64,000 nucleotides of DNA, from contig BROI01000026.1 in assembly GCA_027923505.1 (NCBI GenBank), forward strand, positions 186,001 to 250,000. Direction: 5' to 3'. Shown here piece by piece: positions 38,928-52,486 of the stretch. Below the pieces are notes generated by a model. It worked only from the letters and a program-made list of their open reading frames with translations, searched no databases and was not told where the DNA came from. The position numbers and the translations under genes are program-made. The DNA comes from Mayamaea pseudoterrestris. Taxonomy: Eukaryota; Bacillariophyta; Bacillariophyceae; Sellaphorales; Sellaphoraceae. Every line of letters begins with the position of its first letter. Within the stretch, counting starts at the first letter, position 1.

Positions 38928-39284
38928 ATGACACCAACCTTGTTTAAAAGTGTATTATTCTTTGCACTGCTTGCGAGCTGCGTTGATGCTTTAACGACAA
39001 GCCAGACGATCACCCGAACCTGCTCGTCCTCGCCCTCATCGACTCGACGCTGTCTCTTCTTTAATAATAACAAGGACAAGGACAATGGCAAGCCGACGAG
39101 CACCAGCGCGAATAAGAAGCAAGTAGGGTCAAAAAATGAGGCAAAGAAACCTTTCAAATTCCTGTACGGCAAACCAATGTACGACTGGGTCAATGGCAGG
39201 CCACTGACGCCCGAGGAAATGAAGGAAAAGAAGCCCTTTGATTGGAATGCGGCATCAAAGACAAGGAACAGTGGCAAGAAATAA
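38928..39284 (+). CDS. Small secreted or plastid-directed protein, unknown
   Basis: 118 residues from the ATG at 38928. The frame extends to 38835, but the internal start exposes a signal peptide (MTPTLFKSVLFFALLASCVDALT). After cleavage the protein is Thr/Ser- then Lys/Asn-rich, and ends in a compact aromatic/basic segment: PFKFLYGKPMYDWVNGRPL and PEEMKEKKPFDWNA. I do not recognise the family. The basic Ser/Thr-rich stretch after the signal peptide could be a transit peptide, but the residues at the predicted cleavage site (VDAL) lack the usual Phe. It is the last gene before the satellite block. Confidence 0.6.
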   Translation: MTPTLFKSVLFFALLASCVDALTTSQTITRTCSSSPSSTRRCLFFNNNKDKDNGKPTSTSANKKQVGSKNEAKKPFKFLYGKPMYDWVNGRPLTPEEMKEKKPFDWNAASKTRNSGKK

Positions 39285-39800
39285 CAAGCAGGCCAATAAA
39301 TGATGCTTATGTTATCAATTGAAAGTTGGCAAGTGAGCCAGCTGATGGAGTATGAGGTACGCGGTATGTGTCAAAATTATATTGGACTTAACAGTTAGAC
39401 CTAGAGCCACAATGCACACACATGCTGTTTCTCAGAAAGCACATAACAATTCTGTCTAGGGGGCTCGGTTTATGAAGGTGGTTGTCTTTAAATAGGCTAC
39501 TCTTTGGATAAAAGTTTGTATTGAATGTAGATGTAGATGCACTAAAATCGACGAATATGTTCAATGATGCAAGTGTATGTAAGCAAACCTTTGCGCTAAG
39601 GTTATTAAAATAGTGGCAATCCTCTAACACGACATGCAAAGAAGTGTAATGAATCTGCAGTTGGCTGTAAACCAGGCCCAACATTAGGCTTCCCAGATAA
39701 TAAATCGTCACACTGACAAGTGCCACAGCAAGTAGCTGGGCATAGGCATAAACAGGTGGCAGAATGGGAACTTGCAACAAATAGGATTGGGGAGCACATT
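39285..39800. other. Unique sequence bordering the satellite block
   Basis: About 515 bp of unique AT-rich sequence. A ~150-codon minus-strand frame running through it (39849-39388) has no recognisable domain and extends into satellite-like sequence, so I do not call it a gene. Confidence 0.4.
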
Positions 39801-40223
39801 CCCAGCTCATGTGTAGCATCACTTGCCATTTGGGAGGGAAGGTCCACACGGTAACCTGCCCATGTGAGACTACAGTGTGTGCACATTCAAGGCCACACTG
39901 AATCCGCCCTGCTCCATAGTATGTTCTGGCTGCTAGGGATCACAGCATTGCCTGCTGAGCCCTCCAATAGTCTTGCTCAAATTATGTTTTGTCAATGCTT
40001 GGGGACACATATGAGGGTCATGTTGCATCAGCATCCATCACCATGTATGCCATGGTGAGGAGCAGTCCACACTGTAACCAGCTGGTGCACCCAGTAAGTG
40101 AGACTCCCAAAAGGCCTACCCCATAATACAACAATATGGACTTGAGGACACATATTGATTGGTGCAGCAATCATTCGCAGCTCTGTGCATTGGTGTGTGG
40201 GAAGTCCACACTATGCCCTGACT
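39801..40223. repeat. Left edge of satellite block: chimeric 176/348-bp units
   Basis: The sequence 'cagctcatgtgtagcatca' followed by 'gggagggaaggtccacac' matches the 176-bp family seen at 52.5-53.5 kb. The next ~350 bp alternates strings of the 176-bp family ('gcttggggacacatatg', 'agtccacactgtaaccagct') with strings of the 348-bp family ('gcctgctgagccctcca', 'catccatcaccatgtatgcc', 'aatatggacttga'). It looks like an intermediate that links the two families. Confidence 0.75.
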
Positions 40224-43200
40224 CTTCAACAATGGTTGAATGGCCAGCCCTGCTCCCTTTTTGGCTGCAGGAATCATCAGCATTGCCCGCTGAGCCCTCC
40301 AATTTCTTTCAAATCATGTTTGTTGTTAATGATAGTACTTAATTTGGTCAGTTGCACCTCGGCATCCATCACCATGTACGCAACGGTGAGACTGAGCAGA
40401 TTCAACAACTTGTTGGATCTGCTAGCGGTGCACCTCAAGTGGCAAGTGAGACTTCCAAAAAAGCTTGCAGACCCAATAAGACAACCAATAGGGACATGCA
40501 CATTGATTGGGTCTCATAGACTTGTCCATTTGGGCGTGGAAGCCATCACTATGCCCTGAGACTCCGCACATTCAACGAATGGTTGAATGCGCCAGCCCTG
40601 CTCCCTTTTTGGCTACAGGTATCATCAGCATTGCCCGCTGAGCCCTCCAATTTCTTTCAAATCATGTTTGTTGTCAATGATGGGCCATAAGTTGGTCAGC
40701 TGCACCTCAGCATCCATCACCATGTATGCCACGGTGAGACTGAGCAGATTCAACAACTTGTTGGATCTGCTAGTGGTGCACCTCAAGTGGCAAGTGAGAC
40801 TTCCAAAATGGGCTGCAAACCCCATAAGACAAACATTTTGGACTTGAACATTGATTGGCGTCTCATAGACTTGCCCATTTAAGCGTGGAAGCCATCACTA
40901 TGCCCTGAGACTCCGCACATTCAAACAATGGTTGAATGTACCAGCCCTGCTCCCTTTTTGGCTGCAGGAATCATCAGCATTGCCCACTGAGCCCTCCCAA
41001 TTCTTTTAAATAATGTTGTTCTCAATGATGGCCATAAGTGGGTCAGTTGCACCTCAGCATGTTGGATCTGCTAGCGGTGCACCTCAAGTGGCAAGTGAGA
41101 CTTCCAAAATGGCTTGCAGACCCCATAAGACAACCAGTAGGGACTTAAACATTGATTGGGACTCGTAGACTTGTCCGTTTGGGCGTGGAAGCCCTCACTA
41201 TGCCCTGAGACTCCGCACATTCAACCAATGGTTGAATGTGCCAGCCCTGCTCCCAATTTGGCTGCAGGGATCATCAGCATTGCCCACTGAGCTCTCCAAT
41301 TTCTTTCAAATCATGTTTGTTCTCAATGATGGGCCATAAGTTGGTCAGCTGCACCTCAGCATCCATTACTATGTACGCCACGGAGTGACTGAGCAGTATC
41401 AACCAGCTTGTTGGATCTGCTAGCGGTGCACCTCAAGTGGCAAGTGAGACTTCCAAAATGGCCTGCAGACCCCATAATACAACCAATATGGACTTGAACA
41501 ATGAATGGGTTTCATAGACTTGTCCATTTGGGTGTGGAAGCCATCACTATGCCCTGAGACTCCGCACATTCAACCAATGGTTGAATGTGCCAGCCCTGCT
41601 CCCTTTTTGGCTGCAGGGATCATCAGCATTGCCCGCTGAGCCCTCCAATTTCTTTCAAATCATGTTTGTTGTCAATTATAGGCCCTGAGTTGGTCAGTTG
41701 CACCTCAGCATCCATCACTATGTACGCCGCGGTGAGACTGAGCAGATTCAACAACTTGTTGGATCTGCTAGCGGTGCACCTCAAGTGGCAAGTGAGACTT
41801 CCAAAATGGCCTGCAGACCCCATAAGACAACCAATATGGACTTGAACATTGTTTGGGACTCATAGACTTGTCCATTTGGGTGTGGAAGCCATCACTATGC
41901 CCTGAGACTCCGCACATTCAACCAATGGTTGAATGTGCCAGCCCTGCTCCCTTTTTGGCTGCAGGGATCATCAGCATTGCCCGCTGAGCCCTCCAATTTC
42001 TTTCAAATCATGTTTGTTGTCAATGATGGGCCATAAGTTGGTCAGCTGCACCTCAGCATCCATCACCATGTACACCACAGTGAGAAACTTGTTGGATCTG
42101 CTAGCGGTGCACCTCAAGTGGCAAGTGAGACTTCCAAAATGGCCTGCAGACCCCATAAGACAACCAATATGGACTTGAACATTGTTTGGGACTTGTAGAC
42201 TTGTCTATTTGGGCGTGGAAGCCATCACTATGCCCTGAGACTCCGCACATTCAACCAATGGTTGAATGTGCCAGCCCTGCTCCCTTTTTGGCTGCATGGA
42301 TCATCAGCACTGCCCGCTGAACCCACCAATTTCTTTCAAATCATGTTGTTCTCAATGATGGCCATAAGCTGGTCAGTTGCACCTCAGCATCCATCACCAT
42401 GTACGCCACAGTGAGACTGAGCAGATCCAACAACTTGTTGGATCTGCTAGTGGTGCACCTCAAGTGGCAAGTGAGACTTCCAAAATGGCCTGCAGACCCC
42501 ATTATACAACCAATATGGACTTGAACATTGATTGGGACTCGTAGACTTGTCCATTTGGGCGTGGAAGCCATCACTATGCCCTGAGACTCCGCACATTCAA
42601 CCAATGGTTGAATGTGCCAGCCCTGCTCCCTTTTTGGCTGCAGGAATCATCAGCATTGCCTGCTGAGCCCTCCAATTTCTTTCAAATCATGTTTGTTGTC
42701 AATGATGGGCCTTAAGTTGGTCAGCTGCACCTCAGCATCCATCACCATGTATGCCACGGTGAGACTGAGCAGATTCAACAACTTGTTGGCTCTGCTATTG
42801 GTGCACCTCAAGTGGCAAGTGAGACTTCCAGATTGGCCTGCAGACCCCATAAGACAACCAATATGGACTTGAACAATGAATGGGACTCATAGACTTGTCC
42901 ATTTGGGCGTGGAAGCCATCACTATGCCCTGAGACTCCGCACATTCAACCAATGGTTGAATGTGCCAGCCCTGCTCCCTTTTTGGCTGCAGGGATCATCA
43001 GCATTGCCCGCTGAGCCCTCCAATTTCTTTCAAATCATGTTTGTTGTCAATGATGGGCCATAAGTTGGTCAGCTGCACCTCAGCATCCATCACCATGTAC
43101 ACCACAGTGAGAAAACTTGTTGGATCTGCTAGCGGTGCACCTCAAGTGGCAAGTGAGACTTCCAAAATGGCCTGCAGACCCCATAAGACAACCAATAGGG

Positions 43201-46200
43201 ACATGGACATTGATTGGGTCTCATAAACTTGTCCATTTGGGCGTGGAAGCCATCACTTTGCCCTGAGACTCCACACATTCAACGAATGGTTGAATGCGCC
43301 AGCCCTGCTCCCTTTTTGGCTACAGGTATCATCAGCATTGCCCGCTGAGCCCTCCAATTTCTTTCAAATCATGTTTGTTGTCAATGATGGGCCATAAGCT
43401 GGTCAGCTGCACCTCAGCATCCATCACCATGTATGCCACGGAGAGTCTGAGCAGATTCAACAACTTGCTGGATCTGCTAGCGGTGCACCTCAAGTGGCAG
43501 GTGAGACTTCCAAAAAGGCTTGCAGACCCCATAACACAAAAATTATGGACTTGAACATTGATTGGGACTCATAGACTTGTCTATTTAAGCGTGGAAGCCA
43601 TCACTATGCCCTGAGACTCCGCACATTCAACCAATGGTTGAATGTGCCAGCCCTGCTCCCTTTTTGGCTGCAGGAATCATCAGCATTGCCTGCTGAGCCC
43701 TCCAATATATTTCAAATCATGTTTGTTGTCAATGATAGGCCCTTAGTTGGTCAGTTGCACCTCAGCATCCATCACTATGTACGCCACGGGGAGACTGAGC
43801 AGATTCAACAACTTGTTGGATCTGCTAGCAGTGCACCTCAAGTGGCAAGTGAGACTTCCAAAATGGCCTGCAGACCCCATAAGACAACCAATATGGACTT
43901 GAACATTGTTTGGGACTCATAGACTTGTCCATTTTAGCGTGGAAGCCATCACTATGCCCTGAGACTCCGCACATTCAACCAATGGTTGATTGTGCCAGCT
44001 CTGCTCCCTTTTTGGCTGCAGGTATCATCAGCATTGCCCGCTGAGCTCTCCAATTTCTTTCAAATCATGTTTGTTGTCAATTGTAGGCCTTGAGTTGGTC
44101 AGTTGCACCTCAGCATTCATCACCATGTATGTCGTGGGGAGACTGAGCAGATTCAACAACTTGTTGGATCTGCTAGCAGTGCACCTCAAGTGGCAAGTGA
44201 GACTTCCAAAATGGCCTGCAGACCCCATAAGACAACCGGAAAGAAAACGTCTGATCGGCACTCAACACCAATGGTTGAATGTTCCTTCAGCCCTGTCCTT
44301 CCTTTGTTCAGGAATCATCAGCACTGCGGTGCCCGCCCCAACCCCCAATCAAACCAAAAATTTGTGTGTCACGACAGGCCCTAATTGGTCAGCTGCACCT
44401 CAGCATTCATCACCATGTATGTCGTGGGGAGACTGAGCAGATTCAACAACTTGTTGGATCTGCTAGCAGTGCACCTCAAGTGGCAAGTGAGACTTCCAAA
44501 ATGGCCTGCAGACCCCATAAGACAACCGTGGAAGCCATCACTATGCCCTGAGACTCCGCACATTCAACCAATGGTTGAATGTACCAGCCCTGCTCCCTTT
44601 CTGGCTGTAGAAATCATCAGCATTGCCCGCTGAGCCCTCCAATCTCTCTTGTTGGATCTGCTAGCAGTGCACCTCAAGTGGCAAGTGAGACTTCCAAAAT
44701 GGCCTGCAGACCCCATAAGACAACCAATAGGGACATGAACATTGATTGGGACTCATAGACTTGTCCATTTTGGCGTGGAAGCCATCATAATGCCCTGAGA
44801 CTCCGCACATTCAACCAATGGTTGAATGTGTCAGCTCTGCTCCCATTTTGGCTACAGGAATCATCAGCATTGCCCACTGAGCCCTCCAATTTCTTTCAAA
44901 TCAAATTTGTTGTCAATGATAGGCCCTAAGTTGGTCAGTTGCACCTCAGCATCTAAGACCATGTACACCACGGTGAGATTGAGCAGATTCAACAACTTGT
45001 TGGATCTGCTAGCGGTGCACCTCAAGTGGCAAGTGAGACTTCCAAAATGGCCTGCAGACCCCATAAATCAACCAATAGGGACATGAACATTGATTGGGTC
45101 TCATAGACTTGTCCATTTGGGCGTGGAAGCCGTCACTATGCCCTGAGACTCTGCACATTCAACGAATGGTTGAATGCGCCAGCCCTGCTCCCTTTTTGGC
45201 TACAGGGATCATCAGCATTGCCTGATGAGCCCTCCAATTTATTTCAAATCATGTATGTTGTCAATGATAGGCCATAAGTTGGTCAGTTGCACCTCAGCAT
45301 TCATCACCATGTACGCCACGGAGAGACTGAGCAGATTCAACAACTTGTTGGATCTGCTAGCGGTGCACCTCAAGTGGCAAGTGAGACTTCCAAAAAGGCT
45401 TGCAGACCCCATAAGACAACCATTATGGACTTGAACATTGATTGGGACGCATAGACTTGTCCATTTGGGCATGGAAGCCATCACTATGCCCTGAGACTCC
45501 GCACATTCAACCAATGGTTGAATGTGCCAGCCCTGCTCCCTTTTTGGCTGCAGGAATCATCAGCATTGCCCGCTGAGCCCTCCAATCTCTTTCATATCAT
45601 GTTGGTTGTCAATGATAGGCCCTAAGTTGGTCAGTTGCACCTCAGCATCCATCACTATGTACGCCGCGGTGAGACTGAGCAGATTCAACAACTTGTTGGA
45701 TCTGCTAGTGGTGCACCTCAAGTGGCAAGTGAGACTTCCAAAATGGCCTGCAGACCCCATAAGACAACCCATATGGGCTTGAACATTGATTGGCACGCAT
45801 ACACTTGTCCATTTGGGTGTCAAAGCCATCATTATGCTTTGAGACTCCGCACATTCAACCAATGGTTGAATGTGCCAGCCCTGCTCCCTTTTTGGCTGCA
45901 GGAATCATCAGCATTGCCCGCTGAGCCCTCCAATTTCTTTCAAATCATGTTTGTTGTCAATGATAGGCCCTAAGTTGGTCAGTTGCACCTCAGCATCCAT
46001 CACCATGTACGCCACGGTGAGACTGAGCAGATTCAACAACTTGTTAGAGCTGCTAGCGGTGCACCTCAAGTGGCAAGTGAGACTTCCAAAATGGCCTGCA
46101 GACCCCATAAGACAACCAAAATGGACTTGACCAATGAATGGGACTCATAGGCTTGTCCATTTGGGTGTGGAAGCCATCACTATGCCCTGAGACTCCGCAC

Positions 46201-49200
46201 ATTCAACCAATGGTTGAATGTGCCAGCCCTGCTCCCTTTTTGGCTGCAGGAATCATCAGCATTGCCCGCTGAGCCCTCCAATTTCTTTCAAATCATGTTT
46301 GTTGTCAATGATAGGCCCTAAGTTGGTCAGCTGCACCTCAGCATCCATCACCATGTATGCCACAGAGAGACTGAGCAGAATCAACAACTTGTTGGATCTG
46401 CTAGCAGTGCACCTCAAGTGGCAAGTGAGACTTCCAAAATGGCCTGCAGACCCCATAAGACAACCAAAATGGACTTGACCAATGAATGGGACTCATAGAC
46501 TTGTCCATTTGGGCATGGAAGCCATCACTATGCCCTGAAACTCCGCACATTCAACCAATGGTTGAATGCGCCAGCCCTGCTCCCTTTTTGGCTGCAGGAA
46601 TCATCAGCATTGCCCGCTGAGCCATCCAATTTCTTTCAATTTCATGTTGGTTGTCAATGATAGGCCCTAAGTTGGTCAGCTTCACCTCAGCATCCATCAC
46701 CATGTACACCACGGTGAGAAACTTGTTGGATCTGCTAGCGGTGCACCTCAAGTGGCAAGTGAGACTTCCAAAATGGCCTGCAGACCCCATAAGACAACCC
46801 TTATGGACTTGAACAATGAATGGGTTTCATAGACTTGTCCATTTGGGTGTGGAAGCCATCACTATGCCCTGAGACTCCGCACATTCAACCAATGGTTGAA
46901 TGTGCCAGCCCTGCTCCCTTTTTAGCTGCATGAATCATCAGCATTGCCTGCTGAGCCCTCCAATTTCTTTCAAATCATGTTGGTTGTCAATGATAGGCCC
47001 TAAGTTGGTCAGCTGCACCTCAGCATCCATCACCATGTCGCCCGGTAAGAGACTGAGCAGATCAACAACTTGTTGGATCTGCTCACTGCACCCCTCAAGT
47101 GGCAAGTGAGACTTCCAAAATGGCCTGCAGACCCCATAATACAACCAATATGGACATGAACATTGTTTGGGACTCATAGACTTTTCCCCATTTGGGCCGT
47201 GGGACCCATCACTGCCCTATGGACTCTACCCCGAACTCCGCACAACCAATGGTTGAATGCGCCAGCCGCTCCCTTTTTGGCTGCAGGAATCATCAGCATT
47301 GCCCGCTGAGCCGTCCAATTTCTTTCAAATCATGTTTGTTGTCAATGATGGGCCATAAGTTGGTCAGCTGCACTCAGCATCCATCACCATTCGCCCACCA
47401 CGGTGACGGCGATTCAGCAACTTGTTGGATCTGCTAGCGGTGCACCTCAGGCAAGTGAGACTTCCAAATGGCCTGCAGACCCCATAACCAACTGTCACAT
47501 CAACTTACAGTAAGACATCAATGCCCAACACTCTGCCATCAACACAATTGATGTCAAGACTTGTCCTAATTTGTGGATAGTCATCGTAAGCATCTGCCCC
47601 TGAGTCCCATGGTTGATTGGCACTCCTTTTGCTGCAGTGATCATCAGCATTCCCGCGCTGAGCCCTCCAATTTCTTTCTATCATGTTTGTTGTTGTCAAT
47701 GGGCCGTAGGTTGGTGTCAGCTGCACAGCATCCATCACCATTATTGCACAGCGGTGAGACTGAGCAGATTCAACAACTTGTTGGATCTGCTAGCAGTGCA
47801 CCTCCTTCGGGCAAGTGAGACTTCCCAAAATGGGCCTGCAGACCCCATAAGAAACAACCAACATGAGCTTGATTGCCTCATAACTTGTCCATTGGCAGAT
47901 CACTATGTTTGAGACTCACACATCAACCAACATGGTTGAATGTGCCAGCCCTGCCCTCTGCTCTCTTTTTGGCTGCAGGGATAATTTCAGCGTACTGCCC
48001 GTGAGCCCTCCCACTTTTTCTTTTCAAATCATGTTTGTTGTCATTGGTAGGGCCCTAAGTTGGTCATCCACCTCTGGGGCAGCACCACATGACACCAGTT
48101 CCAGGAAAAGTTGGAGCTGCTAGCGGTACACCTCAAGTGGCAAGTGAGACTTCAAAATGGCCTGCAGACCCCATAAGACAACCAATATTCGACCTGAGGA
48201 CTATACTCCATTATCCTATCCACTTCCCAATTTTGGATTGCACTACTCCCTCGGCACATTCAACCATTTGCGTGCCAGCCTTTGAGGAATCATCCATTGC
48301 CTGCTGGGCCCTAATTTCTTTTTCAAACCATGTAGTCATTAGTGGGCCCTAAGTTGGTCATTGTGCTCCCTCCAGCATCCATCACCATGTATACCACAGA
48401 AAGAATCAACTTGTTGGATCTGCTACAGTACCTCAAAGTGTAAGTGGAAGCTTAGACTATGGACAAATGGCCTGCAACTGACCCCATAAGACAACCAAAA
48501 TGGACTTGACCATTGTCTGGGCTCATAGACTTGTCCATTTGGGCATGAAGCCAATCACTATGCCCTGAGAACTCCACACATCCAACCAATGGTTGAATGC
48601 GCCAGTCCCTGCTCCCTTTTTGGCTGCAGGAATCATCAGCATTGCCCGCTGAGCCCTCCAATTTTTCTTTCAATCATGTTTTTGTCAATGATGGGCCCTA
48701 AGTTGGTCAGCTTCACCTCAGCATCCATCTGCAAACACCACGGTATGCACTTGTTGGATCTGCTGCGAGTGCACCTCAAGTGGTAAGTGAGACTTCCCAA
48801 AGGCCGCAGACCCCATAAGACAACCAACAGGACTTGAACATTGATTGGGTCTCATAGACTTGTCCATTTAAAGGTGGAAGCCATCACTATGCCGTGAGCC
48901 TCCGCACATCTAACTAATGGTTGAATGTGCCAGCCCTCTGCCGTTTTGGCTTGCAGGAATCATCAGCATTGCCCCGCTGAGCCCTCCAATTCTTTCAAAT
49001 CATGTTTGTTGTCAATGATGGGCCCTAAGTTGGTCAGCTGCATCTCAGCATCCATCACCATATACGCCACAGAAGATCCTGGATCTGCACCAGTTTCCAC
49101 ACCCAAGGGCAGTGAGACTTAAATTTAATGGCTCAGACCCCATAAGACAACCAATATGGACTTGAACATTGTTTGGGACTATAGACTTGTCCATTTGGGT

Positions 49201-52200
49201 GTGGAAGCCATCACTATGCCCTGAGACTCTGCACATCCAACCAATGGTTGAATGTGCCAGCCCTGCTCCCTTTTTGGCTGCAGGAATCATCAGCATTGCC
49301 TGCTGAGCCCTCCAATTTCTTTCAAATCATGTTTGTTGTCAATGATGGGCCCTGAGTTGGTAAGTTGCACCTCAGCATCCATCACCATGTATGCCACAGA
49401 GAAACTGAGCAGATTCAACAACTTGTTGGATCTGCTAGCGGTGCACCTCAAGTGGCAAGTGAGACTTCCAAATGGCCTGCAGACCCCATAATACAACCAA
49501 TATGGATGAACAAATTGATTGGTTTTCATAGACTTGTCCATTTTGGCGTGGAAGCCATCACCATGCCCTGATACTCCGCACATTCAACCAATGGTTGAAT
49601 GTGCCAGCCCTGCTCCCTTTTGGCTGCAGGAATCATCAGCATTGCCTGCTGAGCCCTCCAATTTCTTTCAAATCATGTTTGTTGTCAATGATGGGCCCTA
49701 AGTTGGTCAGCTGCACCTCAGCATCCATCACCATGTACACCACAGTAAGAAAACTTGTTGGATCTGCTAGCAGTGCACCTCAAGTGGCAAGTGAGACTTC
49801 CGAAATGGCCTGCAGACCCTATAATACAACCAAAATGGACTTGAACATTGTTTGGGATGCATAGACTTGTCTATTTTGGCGTGGAAGCCATCACTATGCC
49901 CTGAGACTCCGCACATCCAACCAATGGTTGAATGTGCCAGCCCTGCTCCCCATTTGGCTGCAGGGATCATCAGCATTGCCTGCTGAGCCCTCCAATTTCT
50001 TTCAAATCATGTTGTTCTCAATGATGGCCATAAGTTGGTCAGCTGCACCTCAGCATCCGTCACCATGTATGCTACGGTGAGACTGAGCAGATTCAACAAC
50101 TTGTTGGATCTGCTAGCGGTGCACCTAAAGTGGCAAGTGATTCTTCCAAATTGGCCTGCAGACCCCATAAGACAACCAATATGGACTTGAACATTGATTG
50201 TGACTCGTAGACTTGTCTATTTGGGTGTGGAAGCCATCACTATGCCCTGATACTCCGCACATTCAATCAATGGTTGAATGTGCCAGCCCTGCTCCCTTTT
50301 TGGCTGCATGGATCATCAGCATTGCCTGCTGAGCCCTCCAATTTCTTTCAAATCATGTTGTTCTCAATGATGGCCATAAGTGGGTCAGTTGCACCTCAGC
50401 ATCCATCACCATGTACGCCACAGTGAGACTGAGCAGATCCAACAACTTGTTGGATCTGCTAGTGGTGCACCTCAAGTGGCAAGTGAGACTTCCAAAATGG
50501 CTTGCAGACCCCATACGACAACCCATATGGACTTGAACATTGATTGGGACTCATAGACTTGTCCATTTGGGCAGGGAAGCCATCACTATGCCCTGAGACT
50601 CCACACATTCAACCAATGGTTGAATGTGCCAGCCCTGCTACCTTTTTGGCTGCAAAGATCATCAGCATTGCCCGCTGAGTGGTCCAATTTCTTTTAATTC
50701 ATGTTGTTTTCAATGATGGGCCATAAGTTGGTCAGCTGCACCTCAGCATCCATCACCATGTATGCCACGGTGAGACTGAGCAGACTCAACAACTAGTTGG
50801 ATCTGCTAGCGGTGCACCTCAAGTGGCAAAAATGGCCTGCAGACCCCATAATACAACCAATATGGACTTCAACAATGAATGGGACTTGTAGACTTGTCCA
50901 TTTGGGCGTGGAAGCCATCACTATGCGCTGAGACTCCGCACATTCAACCAATGGTTGAATGTGCCAGCCCTGCTCCCTTTTTGGCTGCATGGGTCATTAG
51001 CATTGCCCGCTGAGCCATCCAATATCTTACCAATCATGTTGTTCTCAATGATGGCCATAAGTTGGTCAGTTGCACCTCAGCATCCATCACCATGTACGCC
51101 ACAATGAGACTGAGCAGATTCAACAACTTGTTGGATCTGCTAGCGGTGCACCTCAAGTGGCAAGTGAGACTTCCAAAATGGCCTGCAGACCCCATAAGAC
51201 AACCAATATGGACATGAACATTGTTTGGGACTCATAGACTTGTCCATTTTGGCGTGGAAGCCATCACTATGCCCTGAGACGCTGCACATTCAATCAATGG
51301 TTGAATGTGCCAGCCCTGCTCCCTTTTTGGCTGCATGGATCATCAGCATTGCCCGCTGAGCCCTCCAATTTCTTTCAAATCATGTTTGTTGTCAATGATG
51401 GGCCATAAGTTGGCCAGTTGCACCTCAGCATCCATCACCATGTACGCCACAGTGAGACTGGGCAGATCCAACAACTTGTTGGATCTGCTAGCAGTGCACC
51501 TCAAGTGGCAAGTGAGACTTCCAAAATGGCCTGCAGACCCCATAAGAACAACCAATATGGACTTGAACATTGTTTGGGACTCATAGACTTGTCCATTTGG
51601 GCATGGAAGCCATCACTATGCCCTGAGACTCCGCACATTCAACCAATGGTTGAATGTGCCAGCCCTGCTCCCTTTTTGGCTGCAGGAATCATCAGCATTG
51701 CCCGCTGAGCCCTCCAATTTCTTTCAAATCATGTTGTTGTCAATGATGGCCATAAGTTGGTCAGCTGCACCTCAGCATCCATCACCATGTACACCACGGT
51801 GAGACTGAGCAGATTCAACAACTTGTTGAATCTGCTAGCGGTGCACCTCAAGTGGCAAGTGAGACTTTCAAAACGGCAAGCAGACCCCATAATACACTCA
51901 ATATGGACTTGAACATTGAAACGGACTCGTAGACTTGTCCATTTGGGCATGGAAGCCATCACTATGCCCTGAGACTCCGCACATTCAACCAATAGTTGCA
52001 TGTATAAGCCCTGCTCCCTCTTAGGCTGCAGGGATCATCAGCATTGCCCGCTGAGCCCTCCAATTTCTTTCAAATCATGTTGTTCTCAATGATGGGCATA
52101 AGATGGTCAATTGCACCTCAGCATCCATCACCATGTATGCCATGGTGAGACTGAGCAGATTCAACAACTTGTTGGATCTGCTTGTGGTGCACCTCAAGTG

Positions 52201-52486
52201 GCAAGTGAGACTTCCAGATTGGCCTGCAGACCCCATACTACAACCAATATCGACTTGAATAATGAATGGGACTCGTAGACTTGTCCATTTGGGTGTGGAA
52301 GCCATCACTATGCCCTGAGACTCCGCACATTCAACCAATGGTTGAATGTGCCAGCCCTGCTCCCTTTTTGGCTGCAGGGATCATCAGCATTGCCCGCTGA
52401 GACCTTCAATTTCTGTTAATGATGGGCCATAAGTTGGTCAGTTGCACTTCAGCATCCATCACCATGTATGCCACGGTGAGACTTTG
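40224..52486. repeat. Tandem satellite, 348-bp unit, about 35 copies
   Basis: A 348-bp unit repeats head to tail for 12 kb. Using 'cattcaacca' as landmark, starts fall at 44808, 45156, 45504, 45852, 46200 and 46548 (exactly 348 apart), and elsewhere at 333-348 with a few shorter units (247-298 near 44.3-44.8 kb). Each full unit carries two inverted repeats: CATTCAACCA, A, TGGTTGAATG; and about 170-178 bp away GCAGATYCAACAA, C, TTGTTGRATCTGC. 348 is a multiple of three, so open frames of 86 (plus) and 66 (minus) codons recur in most units. They carry no domain and are a by-product of the period. Units at 47.17-49.2 kb are much more degenerate than those on either side. Confidence 0.97.
47170..49200. 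repeat. Degenerate interior segment of the 348-bp array
   Basis: About six units here differ from the consensus by many small insertions and deletions ('ccccatttgggccgtggg', 'ctctggggcagcacc'), while units on both sides are nearly consensus. The unit length drifts and several palindromes are lost. It may be an older array core, a junction of two arrays, or an unpolished assembly stretch. Confidence 0.7.

Noticed and set aside
39388-39849. 153-codon minus-strand frame at the left edge of the satellite block
   Set aside because: Partly overlaps satellite-derived sequence, has no recognisable domain and no clear promoter or intron structure.
41585-41845. Open frames of about 86 (plus) and 66 (minus) codons recurring in nearly every 348-bp unit
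   Set aside because: The unit length is a multiple of three and the units are similar, so any chance frame repeats. The plus-strand frames lack an ATG start at the repeated position and have no domain, and degenerate units lose them freely.
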